A stretch of 64,000 nucleotides of DNA from Strongylocentrotus droebachiensis (lineage: Eukaryota > Echinodermata > Echinoidea > Camarodonta > Strongylocentrotidae). A model generated the notes under the pieces. The model did no database searches and had not been told where the DNA came from. It saw only the letters and a program-made list of their open reading frames with translations. The DNA lies in NCBI GenBank assembly GCA_035222895.1, contig JAVYIG010009933.1:1-64000 (forward strand), in the 5' to 3' direction. The position numbers were made by a program, and so were the translations under genes. Every line of letters begins with the position of its first letter. Position 1 is the first letter of the stretch. Below, piece after piece: positions 1 to 13,400 of this stretch.

Positions 1-4
1 AACG

Positions 5-670
5 TTGCTCCATTATAAATTTTACTTTATAAATGACAACAGAATTAAGCAGTTTAATTTTAAATATCTTCATAGAATATTGCCCAGTAAAGACAATTTA
101 TGTAAATGGAAGATTAAAAATAATAATCTATGTGATATATGTAAGATTCCAGACACAACTAACCACCTTCTCCTGGCTTGCAAGAGGGTTTCGCTTTTTT
201 GGAAGATTGTATCCAAATTAATTGATACTTTGTTTAATTTTAAAATCCTTTTGAACGAAGAAATTCTTTTAATAGGTCATGAAATAGAGAGAAGAGAAAT
301 GAATCTTGTCAATCTTATTTTAAACTTCGCTCAGTTAATTATCTATAGAAACTATATTAGAGAATGTTTTGGAAGTGAAAAGCACAGGAAACATGCTGTA
401 TATTTGATAAAAGAATTAAAGGTGGAAATTCGCACCTATCTCAATATTAAATGTAATCAAAATAAATTCGATACAAACGAAGTTACAAAAGTTACAAAAA
501 TGTTTTCATTATTTTAGTTAGTGATTATGTCACATTAGTTTCATGTTTCTGTACTATGTATGATATGTTACAATTGCATGAATTTTGTATTTAAACACTG
601 TTGTAAATAGCTGTTATTTTATGATATGAACAAATAAAGTCCCTCGAAAGAGGATAAATAGAAGAAAAAA
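5..670 (+). mobile_element. 3' end of a non-LTR retrotransposon (LINE)
   Basis: The open frame (to 517) begins before the window and matches the C-terminal end of LINE ORF2: FNFKYLHRILPSKDNLCKWK, then a zinc-knuckle LCDICKIPDTTNHLLLAC (C-x2-C-x8-H-x4-C), typical of L1/Tx1-like elements. About 120 bases of untranslated sequence follow, with AATAAA near 633 and an A-rich end near 660-670. The subfamily is not certain. Confidence 0.75.
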
Positions 671-1198
671 ATGAGATGGGTAAACATCGCTACAAATGAA
701 GACCATTCAAGGTCAACTTGACTGGCAGCTGAATGAGTATTGTTTCATGATGGCGGATTGAATACTTCTCGTGATGGACACTCGAGGAACTAACCATATT
801 TAAAGACTCACTACTAGTGATTAAGGATATTTTAATCCAAGGAATACAACCTTTCACACCATCGCACAATGATGTGTTCGTGCAGGAGGATAATCAGGAT
901 TTAGAGAACAACAACGAATTTCATCCCCTAGAAAATGAGATCAGCTGTCCGACAATGTAGCGATTATAGTAAAGTTGAAGTGGGTATATTGTCATGCTTC
1001 TCATGTCATTGTCATGCTTCTGTGTTTGACAATTTCCGGACTTTTATCCTTATAAGAAAAATCCGTGTATGTGAAGGGGGGCATTACTCTCGTATTGCAC
1101 TTTCATTTTGATGCAATATTAATGCACGCTAACAAGGTGAAACGAAATGACCGAAAATACGCTTGATTGAATATCGTCTCTTGAGAGCCGGAAGGGTA
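518..1198. other. No gene seen between LINE end and MITE
   Basis: After the LINE tail (about 670) I see ordinary AT-rich sequence with no supported open frame, RNA gene or clear repeat, up to MITE family A copy 1. ATGTCATTGTCATGCTTCT-type doubling near 1,000-1,020 is a trivial short repeat. Confidence 0.5.
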
Positions 1199-1594
1199 TT
1201 AAAGATAAAGACCAGTTATGGTCATGCGATTGCATTGTGAAAGAAACGTTGTGGAATCGATCAGAAAAGGTTGATCATCTAGCATATAAGTATTGGTGTG
1301 TACTGCAAGGTTCTGGAATCATCAAAATGATAAGAAATTTGGCCCAGTCTTCGTAAAGTTACAAGCACTGTACACAGAAAGATGTATATGGGGACTATAC
1401 GCACACGTGCGTTTATCTCTCACACACCAATAGATAAACTAATTTACCAAATATATCAATTAGTAGGCGGTTTCCCGGCAATTTTTTTATCATCATGTAT
1501 TAGTCAAAACATATTCTTTCACATGATTGGTAATAAGAGCTTCCATTTCTTTTTTTTAAATTGGGGCGTTTCCAATACTGGTCTTTACCTTTAA
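1199..1594. mobile_element. MITE family A, copy 1 (TTAA-flanked)
   Basis: A 396-bp element bounded by TTAA on both sides, with terminal inverted repeats AGATAAAGACCAGTTATGG and, at the right, CCAATACTGGTCTTTACCT. Internal sequence (GCGATTGCATTGTGAAAG, then GATGTATATGGG) is shared with copies at 20.8, 35.8 and 58.6 kb. No coding capacity. TTAA duplication is typical of piggyBac-type transposition. Confidence 0.8.
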
Positions 1595-2434
1595 CTCCGA
1601 ATTCTTGTTTATACATTACCCGTTTGGCTATATACAGATAATATATATCAATTATTTTTTTTTAAATACAAAGTACTGACGATATTGACAATCATCCTAT
1701 CATACCACTCTTATTACTGCCACCCCCTCCAAAAGAAACTATTAAACAAAACTCACAGCTTTAAGATTTGGCCATTCACTCAAATGAACATGATGATACA
1801 AAGTGATTTAACTTATATATTTCATTTATTATTCACCTTTTGCTAGAAGAACAATGTCCTGGCATACAATAAAACCCTTTATTGGCAGAATAAATAAAGT
1901 GATCATTGTCTTCATGCTTTCGTGATTGGAACAAAACTTGTATAATAGATCAAAAAGTTACCGACATGCAAAATGAAGGTTGCATTTTATGTATTGTATC
2001 GACTGCTGTTGGAATACAACATAAGGACCTCGGGAATCTTAATCATTGGACGACAAACACGATCTCAACCCCTATGAAAAATGACCTTAAACTATACAAC
2101 TATCTTTCTTACTATGATTATTTAAAACATGATACATTCTTTCTCATCATGAATTGAAACAAAGATATCAAAATCAACACTCACGGTATGATAGCTGAAA
2201 TAGAAAAAAAGATTCATGAATAGACTTGCGAGATAGATTTTAAATAACGATTACGACACACCATAGTGTACGCTTCTTACAACCTCAAATTGGCAATTGG
2301 TCGAACAAAGCTTAAAATATCACTACTGTTTGTTAGTTTTTTTAAATTTATAAATGTCATGGCCCCAACTTATTAAAAATCACTTATCAATTATCGCATC
2401 AATTATGATTGTCATTACATTCATTTTCCCTATA
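1595..2434. other. No gene seen between two mobile elements
   Basis: AT-rich sequence between MITE family A copy 1 and the TA-flanked element. Its short open frames show no recognisable protein pattern and I call none of them. Confidence 0.5.
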
Positions 2435-3278
2435 CACTCTAAGAAAAAAGGGTGCAAAAAAGGGTGCAAAATAAGAGTTTGCACCCTTTACATAAAAATG
2501 AACCCTATTGAAGGAAAAGGGGTTCAAAACAGGGTGCAATATAAGATTTTGCACCCTTCCCACAAAAATGAACCCTAACAACCCAAAAAGGTGCAAAATA
2601 AAAGTTTGCATATTGCATGCATATTCATGATTACTTTCCACGTGTTCACATAAAAATACATTTATCATATGATTTGTTAAGCAAATTATGACAACGCACA
2701 TCATTTTTGTGATTTGTATTTTCCTTCGGCAATCATTAACCAATAGATTATTTTGTCTGATCATGTTACAATTACATTCACGTTTTAGCAATATATATAT
2801 TGAATATATGATTACTAACCAAGAAACATCATGCATGTTTAATATGTATATGTGTACGAGCAAATGTCACGAGTATTCCTCGATGATGGGTGCAGGATTG
2901 CACCTTTTAAAGGGTGCAGGATTGAACCCCTTAAGGTGCTGCTATTGCATCGGTTTGCACCCCTAAAGGAGCAGGATTGAACCATTAAGGGTACTAACAT
3001 GTCTCCTAAAAGGTGCATTCTGGCACCCTCCTAAAGGGTGCAGGATTTAACCCCTAAAGGTGCTGCTATTGTTGCATTGGTTTGCACCCCTAAAGGTGCA
3101 GGATTGAACCATAAAGGATACTAACATTTCCCCCAAAAGGTTCAATCTGGCACCCTTTTGAAGGGTGCAGGATTGCACCTTTAAAAAGGGTGCAGGATTT
3201 AACCCCTAAAGGTGCTGCTATTGTTGCATCGGTTTGAACCCCTAAAGGTGCATAGTTGCACCATTTTTTCTTAGTGTG
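2435..3278. mobile_element. 844-bp TA-flanked inverted-repeat element with internal tandem repeats
   Basis: The left end is TA then CACTCTAAGAAAAAAGGG; the right end is CCATTTTTTCTTAGTGTG then TA. The TIRs therefore match with few differences and the target duplication would be TA, as for Tc1/mariner- or related MITEs. Much of the inside is built from short GGGTGCAGGATT / GGTTTGCACCCC units in both directions. The frames inside are non-coding. Confidence 0.8.
2887..3260. repeat. Tandem GGGTGCAGG / GCACCC repeats
   Basis: Within the TA-flanked element, a block of roughly 170-190 bp (AAGGGTGCAGGATT..., AAGGTGCTGCTATTG..., GGTTTGCACCCCTAAAGG) is repeated about twice with partial copies. It consists of variations on a GGGTGCA/TGCACCC core in alternating orientation. 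Confidence 0.8.
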
Positions 3279-6200
3279 TACCTCCAGCGAATTTGTTTTT
3301 CCTCGGATGAAATGACTTACTGTTTCATAATCAATAATAAAGATCAAATTCAGTTATCGATTGATATTACATTGATAGTTTCCATTTCATACTCTATGTT
3401 TGAAATTTGATGAGATATCTACCCGACTATGTCGTATATTTGTGAATTTAAAAGGGGTGATTATTTTTTGGCTGTTGATGTTCGTGTGCATTTTATATTC
3501 ATCTCATTTGATGTCTACGTATACATCAGTTATCTCTCGATACTGCTTCATGAATTAAATGATTTTATAACTTGATCTTTAAAATGTACAAGTTATGAAA
3601 ATGAAATAAGAAAAGCGCTACATATATAAATTGTCTCTTACAACTCGATTGCAATATTCTGCAAAAAATGCAATACATTTATAGTAATTCTCATAAAATA
3701 CTAATCAACTAATTCAAATTCTTTGTATACAAAATAAGAGAGAGATGCCAACAAATTTATATCAATGCAAAACTCATAATTTGTGTAATACTCTAACATT
3801 CTCAAACAATAAAATACTCACAAACCTAACTACGTTAATACACAACATGTTTTATAAACAAATAATTAGTATCTCCCAAACGAATTCGATCACCTAAAAT
3901 GTGCCATATTTACCAAACGTTTGAAAGTACAAAGGCACGTCTAGTATTTGATAATTGGGGAAGGGGGTCGTCACCAGATACAAGTAAGCATCTAAACAGC
4001 CCTGTAAGCTGTAGAATCATGGCAAGGTATATGGAAATATTTCCCCCGGGATTACAAATGGGGGAGAGTGTATACGCTTGGTGAGAATGGCCACATTCGT
4101 TGTAAGTTGCATTGCTCTGATGATATGCATTCAAATCATGTGTATAAAGTTGCCAGCTTTGCAAACTAGTGTACGTACTAACACTATCCACATTATGATA
4201 TTAATGTTTTTAATACACCCTTAAAATTAATTTAAATGCTTACAATGAGACTTTATAGGCATATGGTTCGATGTGTTAGAAATTCCTATAAATAAACAGG
4301 TAGTATTAGAAAAGCACCAACTGGGTTTTATCCTAGAAATCGTTTAAATGTATGGATACATAAAAGATGAAATGAAAGAGCAAAATAATGTGCTGTACTG
4401 AAATGTTTATCGAAAAAATTGTATATAAATAATCTGCATTCACATGCTATATGCAGAATCAGTTCTCATATTCATAATGTAAAATCAAAACAAAACAATC
4501 AATAAAATAAATAGATTCTCTTCTCCAACAAATGCATTCATAAACGTGTTACACATAGCTACTGTAGCACAAAAGACAATCTCCATTTTTCGTCTATTTA
4601 TCCTTCTTTCCCCTAAACCCCCTTTACCTTCTTATTCTATTTTATCCCACTTTGCTTTATTGAGCTTTTCTCCTCCATATCCCATCTCTCTCCCCCTCTC
4701 TCTCTCTCTCTCCCCCCTCATCTCATCTCCTCTCTGCTTTCAGTCTTCATCTCTCTCTCTCTCTCTCCATCTCTCTCTCTCTCTTTCCCTCCGCCTACAT
4801 TATCCATTTCCTTTCTTTCCTTATCTGCTTTCCTCCCCTACCTCGCTCCCTCAGATTATATATATATAGAGAGATAGAGAGTGAATTTTTCTCTTTTCTA
4901 AAACACTAGCTGGGTGACCAGTTTGCATCTTAACGACTATTCTTCTAATAATTAATGTACACCTCACCCCTCAAAAGCAGCAGCATTCACTTTAAGATAA
5001 TACAAATATATATATATATATATATACACACAACCTGAACTATAATTGTTATAAGACCGTGTCAAAAAAAAAAACGTTGCTACAATAACCACGAAAGGAG
5101 GCGTGAGCTTTATAGTTAGCTTCCTTTTAATATCCTGCAGAATACTTGGGAATATTTCAGTAGTGGTGCTGAATAGCATATTTAACAAATGTGTGTGAAT
5201 TCTGTAGTGAATAACAGAGATAAAACAAAGAATGAATATTGTTTCAAAGTACACAAATTGTTCCTTTCACATAGTAATAATAATTGAAACTATTTAAACT
5301 GGAAAATGCATTAATACTTTCTACACTTTCATCTGTAATATGTTCTTTTCTCTTAGAATGCTTTCTTTGTAAGCAAACTTAAGTAAATACATGACCTTCA
5401 AAGAGTACTTATCAAGTTTGAGACTAGAGTAAAGCAATTAGAAATATTGAGATTCATGTTCAAACTCTTATCATGTAACTATTTCTTTCACTTCTACACT
5501 TCAATAAATGTTGTCTTCTTTAAAGCAAAGTAATGAATATATTGTCTTTGTCTTGTTTCTGAATCATAAACATCTATCATTAGCATATTATAAATCACAT
5601 TACAATGATCCATTATCTTTCCTAACTATTAAAACAAGTATCGCGATGTTACAAGAACGATTTAAACAAGACTAATCGAAAGGCGAATCACTCAAACTTT
5701 GCCTAAAAATATCACTCCGCTTTGTAATTTGTACGTACGTGTAGGTGTACTACAATTACTACTAAATGAAATCCTAAAGCGTAAGAAAAATAGGTCTCAC
5801 GTGTACTCCCGAATTTATGAGATATTGACCTTAAAACAACAATAATAAATGCTTTCAGATAACTGACAACTATCATGAGACATTTCAGCATCTCTAACAG
5901 TTCCTTGAGGAATATTACCAAGAATTACTTTACAAAACAGCAATCACTTTCACATGTGGCATGTACCGTTAGCACAGTCAATACCATTACGGACTCACTT
6001 TACCACTATCCATACTTTAAAAGAGGCCTAAATTTGACCCTAAAAAGCCTCTAAACATTAAAGATACAAGTACAATCCTAGCATGATATACACTTGTAAG
6101 AATATAATAGCACAGAATTTAACATACCTTCAGTTTTGCATTAAAAACGAAGAAAACTCAGCTGAAATCGAAAGCGCTAATAGTCTTAGTTCAAGTAAAT

Positions 6201-6362
6201 AAAGCAATTATTCTGACGCGTAAAGAAATACGGGAAATAAAAACATGCCATGCCATGACAATAATATCTGTAAGAATGTTATACACATTCCTTAACACAT
6301 TTTCTCGTGGTTAAGGCACTGAATGGCACTGACAAATTATATTCGCTGTCCCTTCGGAGCTC
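3279..6362. other. Region downstream of the receptor gene
   Basis: This contains the presumed 3' untranslated region of the receptor (minus strand, from 6,362 downwards), then AT-rich sequence and the CT/TA repeats near 4.7-5.0 kb. I found no AATAAA on the minus strand within about 1 kb of the stop codon, so the transcript end is not placed. No other gene is supported. Confidence 0.5.
4684..5031. repeat. (CT)n-rich tract and (TA)n microsatellite
   Basis: CT-rich low-complexity sequence at 4,684-4,855, then an alternating TA run with CA end at about 5,006-5,031. The long open frames over this region are products of the repeat and not genes. Confidence 0.9.
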
Positions 6363-7481
6363 TTATACAATGGTGTCAAATCCCAGTGCGTCATTCAGTT
6401 CTACGATGACAGTTTCCAGTTTATCTACATCATCATCAGTCGGAGAATTGTCCTTCTTCTCACCGGGTGTAGACGTCAAAATAAGAGAGCCTGTCCACTT
6501 CCCCGACTCCTGAGGATTGCAAGACATGATTACGATATGATGGTTGGTTATTGTACCTAACTGCTAAGAAAGCATAAATGCTTGTTAGTAAGCAACCAGA
6601 CGGCCGATGGCTTTAGGTCCTCTCCGAGGGACCTGGTAATGAGGATTAATGCCTTACCAAAGGGCACCGTGAGCGCATCGCCTTGGTTTCGAACCCGGGT
6701 CACCGGATTACGAGACTACTGCTCTACCTACTGAGCTATCGCGCTATGCGTTTGTTGGAAAATTAGAAATTCCCAAATTTACAGTCGGGCGAAAAATATG
6801 CTTATTTAGAAGCCTTCATGTCAGGGCCTGCAGAACGGCTGGGCTCGCGCCTCCTCATAATTACGAACCATAAACAAGAAATGAAACATCAACAGAAACA
6901 AGTAGGCTAGTAATTGTATAATATTTCAATAAATGTGCCTAGGTGGCTGCTGTTTGGAATATTCACTAATTTCATTGGTTTATTCTTGAAATTCATACAG
7001 CATCATGATGATATACATTTTATGTGTTCTAAAAATGTTTAACTTTACCACCCGAACCAGCCAAAGAATATGAAATACAATTTCACTTTGTATAGCACAA
7101 TTCACTTGCCTTTCATTTGAGATTTTTTTTTTTAATGGGCACATCTTGAAATTACATATAAAATCTCTTCAAACACTCCAACTTTAACTATTTTACATCA
7201 TTTAAAAAAAAAACATGACCCAAAATAGAGCGTATGTTTTTTGTTGGAGCTTGATGAATCACTAACCTCCTCTTTCTCGATGATAACGTGATGAGCATCT
7301 ATTGACCCATGGGTCATGGCGCATGCGTGGATTATGTCAAGTACACCGTGCAATTCTTTCCGAACAGACTGAACATCCTCTACTTTCAGGTGAAGCTTCT
7401 TGGCTCCGATAAGACTGAGTGCATCAGATAGAATGAAACGATCAGACTTCCTTGTGTTCATAGGAATATGTGTGGTTGAAT
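6363..7481 (-). CDS. Receptor exons 48-49: C-terminal kinase-like tail
   Basis: Exon 7481-7267 follows a pyrimidine-rich CACCTTAG acceptor in phase 1 and ends in phase 0 at AG/GTTAGT; exon 6509-6363 follows CAATCCTCAG and ends at TAA. Together they encode about 120 residues. The stretch [18 protein letters not shown], followed by DAHHVII, resembles the kinase helix E and catalytic loop (HRDxxxxN). Later [14 protein letters not shown] resembles helix F. The catalytic aspartate position reads S in HGSID, the asparagine is H, and no DFG or N-lobe is visible, so it cannot be an active kinase. I infer a decayed kinase C-lobe used as a scaffold. An unspliced transcript would lack it. Confidence 0.6.
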
Positions 7482-10400
7482 CTAAGGTGTAGGGAAATAT
7501 GAAAACCAACAAAGTGAACAGATACAATATTCTAATGCATCGCAAAAAAGACTTTAAAATGATAATATGCATGCATATGTAGACAATTTAAGAAAACACT
7601 TCCCATATTCTGTTTCGAAAGTTTTAGGAGTGTCGTTGACTCGTTGTGTCTGTGATTTGTTTGGTTATTTGTTTTCGCTCTGTCCTAATTTATCTTTTCT
7701 TGTAGGCCTGTGCATCTTGGCAGAACAGACAATTTGTATTCTTCCTAAATATCTTGACTTATGAAAAAGAAAATTGGGTTGAAAGATATTTCTGTTCCTA
7801 ACCATTTTCTCTTGACGAACTGTGTCCAGGACGCGTGGTGTTTCCACTTTTGCCACTGCTATTGCTGCCCAAGAAGAGAGTCGATCCCGTGCGAAACGAC
7901 GCCAGTCTGGTCTTGACATTGACTGTTGAGATGGTATAGAGATATGGGTTGATGGCCGAGTTGATTGGGAGAACGAAGACAGCAATCCAAGCGTAGACCG
8001 TCGGTGGTATGATGGCAGAATTAGAGAGAGAAACAAATGCTAGTATGACGATAGGTAACCAGCAACAGATATCTGTACCAACGATGACTGCAGTTCGGAC
8101 CGCCAATTTAAACTGTAAGCAAAAGACAGAGAATGATACAACAGATTAGGGGCTACATAAATGATTACAAAGTCATGTTCCATACGTCAGAATTATTTTC
8201 ATGATCTTTCACTATTGAAATGATGTTAGATTCGAAAGACGTACACAGTTATACATTATCAATACTGCGGGATGCTGGATAGAGCATCCCCATTCACAAG
8301 ATGCGTGTATAGGCCTCTCTTACATTCGTATGTCTTACGTTCATCATCATGATTACAAAAAACATAAATAAACAGATCTTTACCTCTGAAGCCATCTGTT
8401 TGTTGTTCCTAATGGTTGATCCTGATCGCTTAGCAACGACATAGATCACAATGTAGCAGCCAATTATGGTTACCATGGCAATAAAGTTGATGAAGATGGC
8501 GCTCATGGCATACTGCCACCCTGGAGGCTTGACGTTGGTCAACGGAAGAGCGAGACATACACCGGAACGTCCGTAGAATCTCTCACCAAAATATGGGATA
8601 GGTAGGGCTGGAATTAGACTGTAGATAAGACACGCTGACCAGATCACTGCTGCTGTAATGCGTACTGATTTCCTTCCCAAGTGCTTTTGTGAGAAAGGAA
8701 ATGCGATGCAGAGGAAACGATCTAAGCTTATTATAGTGAGAATAAGCACTGATACTTCACTGGAAAGATTGGCTAAGATTCCAGCCAGTTTGCACATACC
8801 ACTAGCTTTCCATCTCTCTGCATGGAAAACGTATACATTCTTATAGTGTACATCCGCGCTGGCAATGATGAGCATGTAGACTCCCATCAGACAGTCAGAT
8901 ATAGCAAGGTTGAAGATCAGGAAAGATTGGACGCGGAATTTCTTCTTCTCTCGTACTCGTTCTATGATGACGAAGATGTTGCCAATAAATGCACTAACAC
9001 CGAGTATCCACATGAAGACTCGGAGCACATCGGATCGCATCAGGTCTTCACACGATGAGAATTGGTCCTCCGGAGGGTCACAGCTCTCAAGACCAGACAC
9101 AATGCAGCAAAATAAGAATAGGTCTGATGATCTGATGAATGAGAGAAAAGAAATCACTCGGGATGAGGCATTAATATTCGAGCTCTGGTAATGTTTAACA
9201 TACATATTTTTATCTTCAACACGTATCAATAACTTTAAGGCCTATCCATAATCTTGGAATTATCAATTTGATTTCGATGCCATCCTACTTCAATTTTTCG
9301 TCACCGACAATCAGTGAGAGACGCTATTGGAGGACATAGGATTTCTCTCGTTATCGGGTCAAGTTCCAAATGAGTGAACACACGCGAACTTTGCAATGAA
9401 TGAATACCTTGGCCGGCGGAATATATACTGTTGGTCATAAAGGTGGGATAATTTTGTTTAACCTTCCCCCAATTTATGGAATTATTTTGACAATGATTTA
9501 TTCCTAATAGATTTAGATAATAGTATACATTCTCAGATTTTATTGAATAACAATTTGTGAGTGTTTTTTTTTTTTGCGTGACTGCTAAAGCACGTGTTTG
9601 ATACTATGCTTATCAACTAGGGGACCTACGCCCTTAGGTCATAACTGACAGTAATGAGGATTAATGCCTCGCAAAAGGGCACTAATATAGCAGATCGACA
9701 CGGTTTTGTTCCTGGGGCCTCGCAGTTACGAGGCCATTGCCTTGCCTTTCAATAAAATCTGAGAATGTATACTATTATCTATATCTATTGGGAATAAATC
9801 ACTCTCAAAATCATTCCATAAATTGGAGTAAAAAATTGATTCCACCTTCATGACCAACAGTTCACATCTCGATTAGGAGAAATATCTCTTCAAACGAACT
9901 AATAGCTGACGAAATTCATTCGCTGGCAATGGTGAAGAAAGAAAGTTCTTTTTGTATTGAGTTCATGTTGCAAAGTTCGCGCTTCGTTAGCTAGTCGGGA
10001 AAAAAAGTATTAGCATTAATTGTTCTATTCTGGCTCGGTTTTTTATATCACCATTTTCGGTTCTACTACTGATATAAACATGGTAGGAATCTTTATTAAA
10101 TTTTGTTTCAAGTCGATAGCAAACTTACAGGTGTCGGAGCCCGTCGAGTCCTCTGAAGATATCCATTTCAAATGTAACGATGTCGTTACCTTCCAGATTC
10201 CTGTGGAGAAGAACAACATCACAATTAACTCACTGACAAATATTCGCTCTTCAACTAGTATGAGACCATTTTGAAAACGTATAAATTCATTCCATAATGT
10301 TGACGTTTCCTTGTTTGTTCTTTCTCTTTAATAGTCAGCTTGTTTTGTTTTGTTTTTCTTTTGGCATCATACCCAATATCTTAAATTTGCTTAGAGTAGA

Positions 10401-13400
10401 CCGGTATGCATACTGTGTTCTTAATTTCCTGTAAGCATGCTCCAGGCTTGCCCGACATAGTGACACGTAATGTATTCAGACAGGATTCCAAGTTTGAACA
10501 TATTTGTGGCTTACACCCAGTAAATAAGATCGATTGGTCGATCTGTAATTGAAAAACAAGTCAGAAAAAATCTTGGAACCGGCGGGATTTGAACCTGCCA
10601 CAAATATGTTCAAACTATTGAAATTTCTCCCAGGAAGCATTACACTTATAAAAAAAAAGGATTCCAAGTATTGTAGTTCTTTCGTTAATAACAGATTAAT
10701 GAAATAGCTCGTCACTAGGTCCTCAGGAAAGACAAATCCATACATGTGAAATAAGTTAGTAATGAACCGGTTTATTGGCACATATGTTACCAAGGAGTCC
10801 CAACTGGCAACACAAATTATTCCAAGCAGCTGCAGGGGTCTAAGGTTGCACATTAAATTCGACAGGTGTGCTGTTACCTTTGATGTCCGAGGTTGGAAGC
10901 CGCCAATATCATTGGAAAGCTTGAGTAGTGATTTTTTTCACAAAGACATATCGTTAATATTTCACTTTTTATTTGAACTAACAAGGGGAAAATTGAATAA
11001 ATGATAAAATATTAATACAAAAGCCTAATTGTGTCAAGAAATTTGCTTACATTGTATAATAGCAGTTTTAATTTGTGAAAAATAGTAAAACTTTAAAATC
11101 CTAAAACCTGCAATTGGAAACTTTCCCGATTACTTCCGGCTTACGAAAATAAAAAGTGAATTTGTTCTTGTATAGTTCTGTATTATGTTATATGTCAGAT
11201 TAGTGCCTATACATGACCAGTCGAGTAATTTTGATTAATATTTCAGGAAATTTTACTCCATTTCCTCTTGCTTGCCTTCTGTGAAGGTAAGCACTGTGAA
11301 CTGTTTGTATTATCAGACGAGTGGTAGCGAAAAGTAATTATCTTTACAAAAGCATATTTCCCTTTGAAAGTGGCCTGTTAGTTTGAAGCTAGGCAGGAAT
11401 CATGTGTCTACGTTTCTGCAAGGAAGGTCCAGTTAAGCACATGTCTGACATATTTTCTCCTGGCGGCATCGAAGATGGTACGAAGGGAATGAGCTAGATA
11501 TGACTCCATCTCTTAAAACTTTCTTGATGTTACTGATCGTACATAATTATTCACACGATCTGGTACGTGTACCAACGCATTTTAGAATAAACTTAATTTA
11601 AAGGAGGTGCTTCTTGAACAGCTTTTGGTCCCTCTTTTGAAAACAATACTTCCACCTTTGCATCGTGAAATGCTTTTATTCCATGGACTCTTGTTATGAA
11701 CACGTATCCATCTATAACTTTATATATACTCACAATGTGCGCGTGTAGTTCAGACCATTAAAAGCTCCTGACGTCACTCGCTCTATGTTATTGTCTGCTA
11801 GATTTCTGTAATATGAAAGATTGAAATGCACTTTAATATAAACCGAAGCTCCCGGTGCCACTCTCTCAAAAGCTTTCTGAATTACAAAATGTCAATATGA
11901 AATTCGCAATATATTTGACATATTCGGTGATTATTGTGATGAAATAACCATCTCAACATATAGAACCTCCTGTATATAATTATATCACCATGCCAATTTA
12001 TGTTCACGTTTCGATGATGATGATATATTTATATTTTTTCCATAATTCGTATACTTAGTTTATTGATTCAGGGTCTTTATAATCATGCTAATATTGCTTT
12101 TGACTTAAATACATATAAAACACAAGTTTATGTTTCCGAATTTAAAATAAAATCGGCCAATGCAAACAGTTCAGCTTCGGCTCATTTACAAAGTAGATAT
12201 GATATACTCACATGATTTGAACTGAATCGAGTCCAACGAAAACCCCTTCTTCAAGGGCTGTTAGCTCAAGACTCTGCAAGCGTCTGAATGATAACAAAAA
12301 CAATGTTTCTCTAATATTGTCATTTTTTATTATCTTTTTTAAAAAAATCCGTAATTTCAGGAACGTCATACGAAGGCTATCATAATTATGATCATTTAAA
12401 ATTAGCGAGTCACAAACTGCGTATCAGATTTTTTAAAGATCCGTTGCGATGAAACGTTTGACGAATGGAATAATAACTTTTACTGATGATTATGTAATCT
12501 TTCCTTTTGGTAAATAGAAATGGCGCTGACGTTTAATAAGTATCTATAATTTTAAAAAAAAGTACATGATGTATACCCAAAATAAAAACAAAGTTGGGTA
12601 ATAAAGATGTACTCGAGGTAAAAATCAAATGGGTTTCAACTTAAAATCGTAGACAGAAAATCCTTAAATAATTATATCCTACGTTTCATAAAAAGACTTT
12701 CACAGAAAGAAAAGGTATAAAGTCAGCTTCCCCGTGGATTAAACGTGAAGTGAATGTATTTAAAAACTTATCTACATGCCGGTAACTAAGGCGAGGATTT
12801 AATATTGTATGAAAATCCCACCTCCTTGGTCAAACTTACAAGACAGGTAGACTGTGCAGAGAGTTGAAGGCACCGGGTTGTAGGACCGTCAAGGGGTTCG
12901 ATGACAGGTCACTGTGAAAGAAAGGCAAGACAGTCATGTTATAAGCCTTTAACATAATTATTGTTATGACTATGAACATCATGAATCTTAATAAGACTGT
13001 GCCTTGCATGGGATTATCTTTGAATATAAAACAGTGGCGGACCTAGGGTCATCAAGCCGGGAGGGGTGGAATGTTTGAAAACGTCATGTGTCTTGAATCT
13101 ATAAGAAGCGTTGCAACCTTAACGACTAAGGTCATTGAAAGGGGGTGGACCAATGCCGCATTTTCCTGGACATGTAAAGAGGTAGTGATATTACATTGTT
13201 GTGAAAACATTACAAAATTGTAAGATTCGTCAGGTATTAGTTTCATGACACAAGTAAATATTTCATTCTAAACGTATACTATGTTATTATGATTTAATTC
13301 CTATCAATCACAACAATCGCTGAATAATAACAGTTTTTATTTGAATAAAGTCGTGGACGAAAAAGGGGTTCTTCTTTAAGGGATAATTAATGACGTTTTT

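Noticed and set aside
6590..6745. A functional tRNA gene
   Set aside because: A and B boxes are present but no matching acceptor stem is visible, and a SINE body follows with a second copy at 9.6 kb.
6363..7481. Active protein kinase domain
   Set aside because: There is no N-lobe, no DFG and the catalytic aspartate and asparagine positions are changed; only a kinase-like scaffold can be suggested.
10476..10853. 125-codon minus-strand frame with some leucine-rich character
   Set aside because: No LRR consensus and no splice sites of phase 2; the frame crosses an inverted repeat and a tRNA-like B box.
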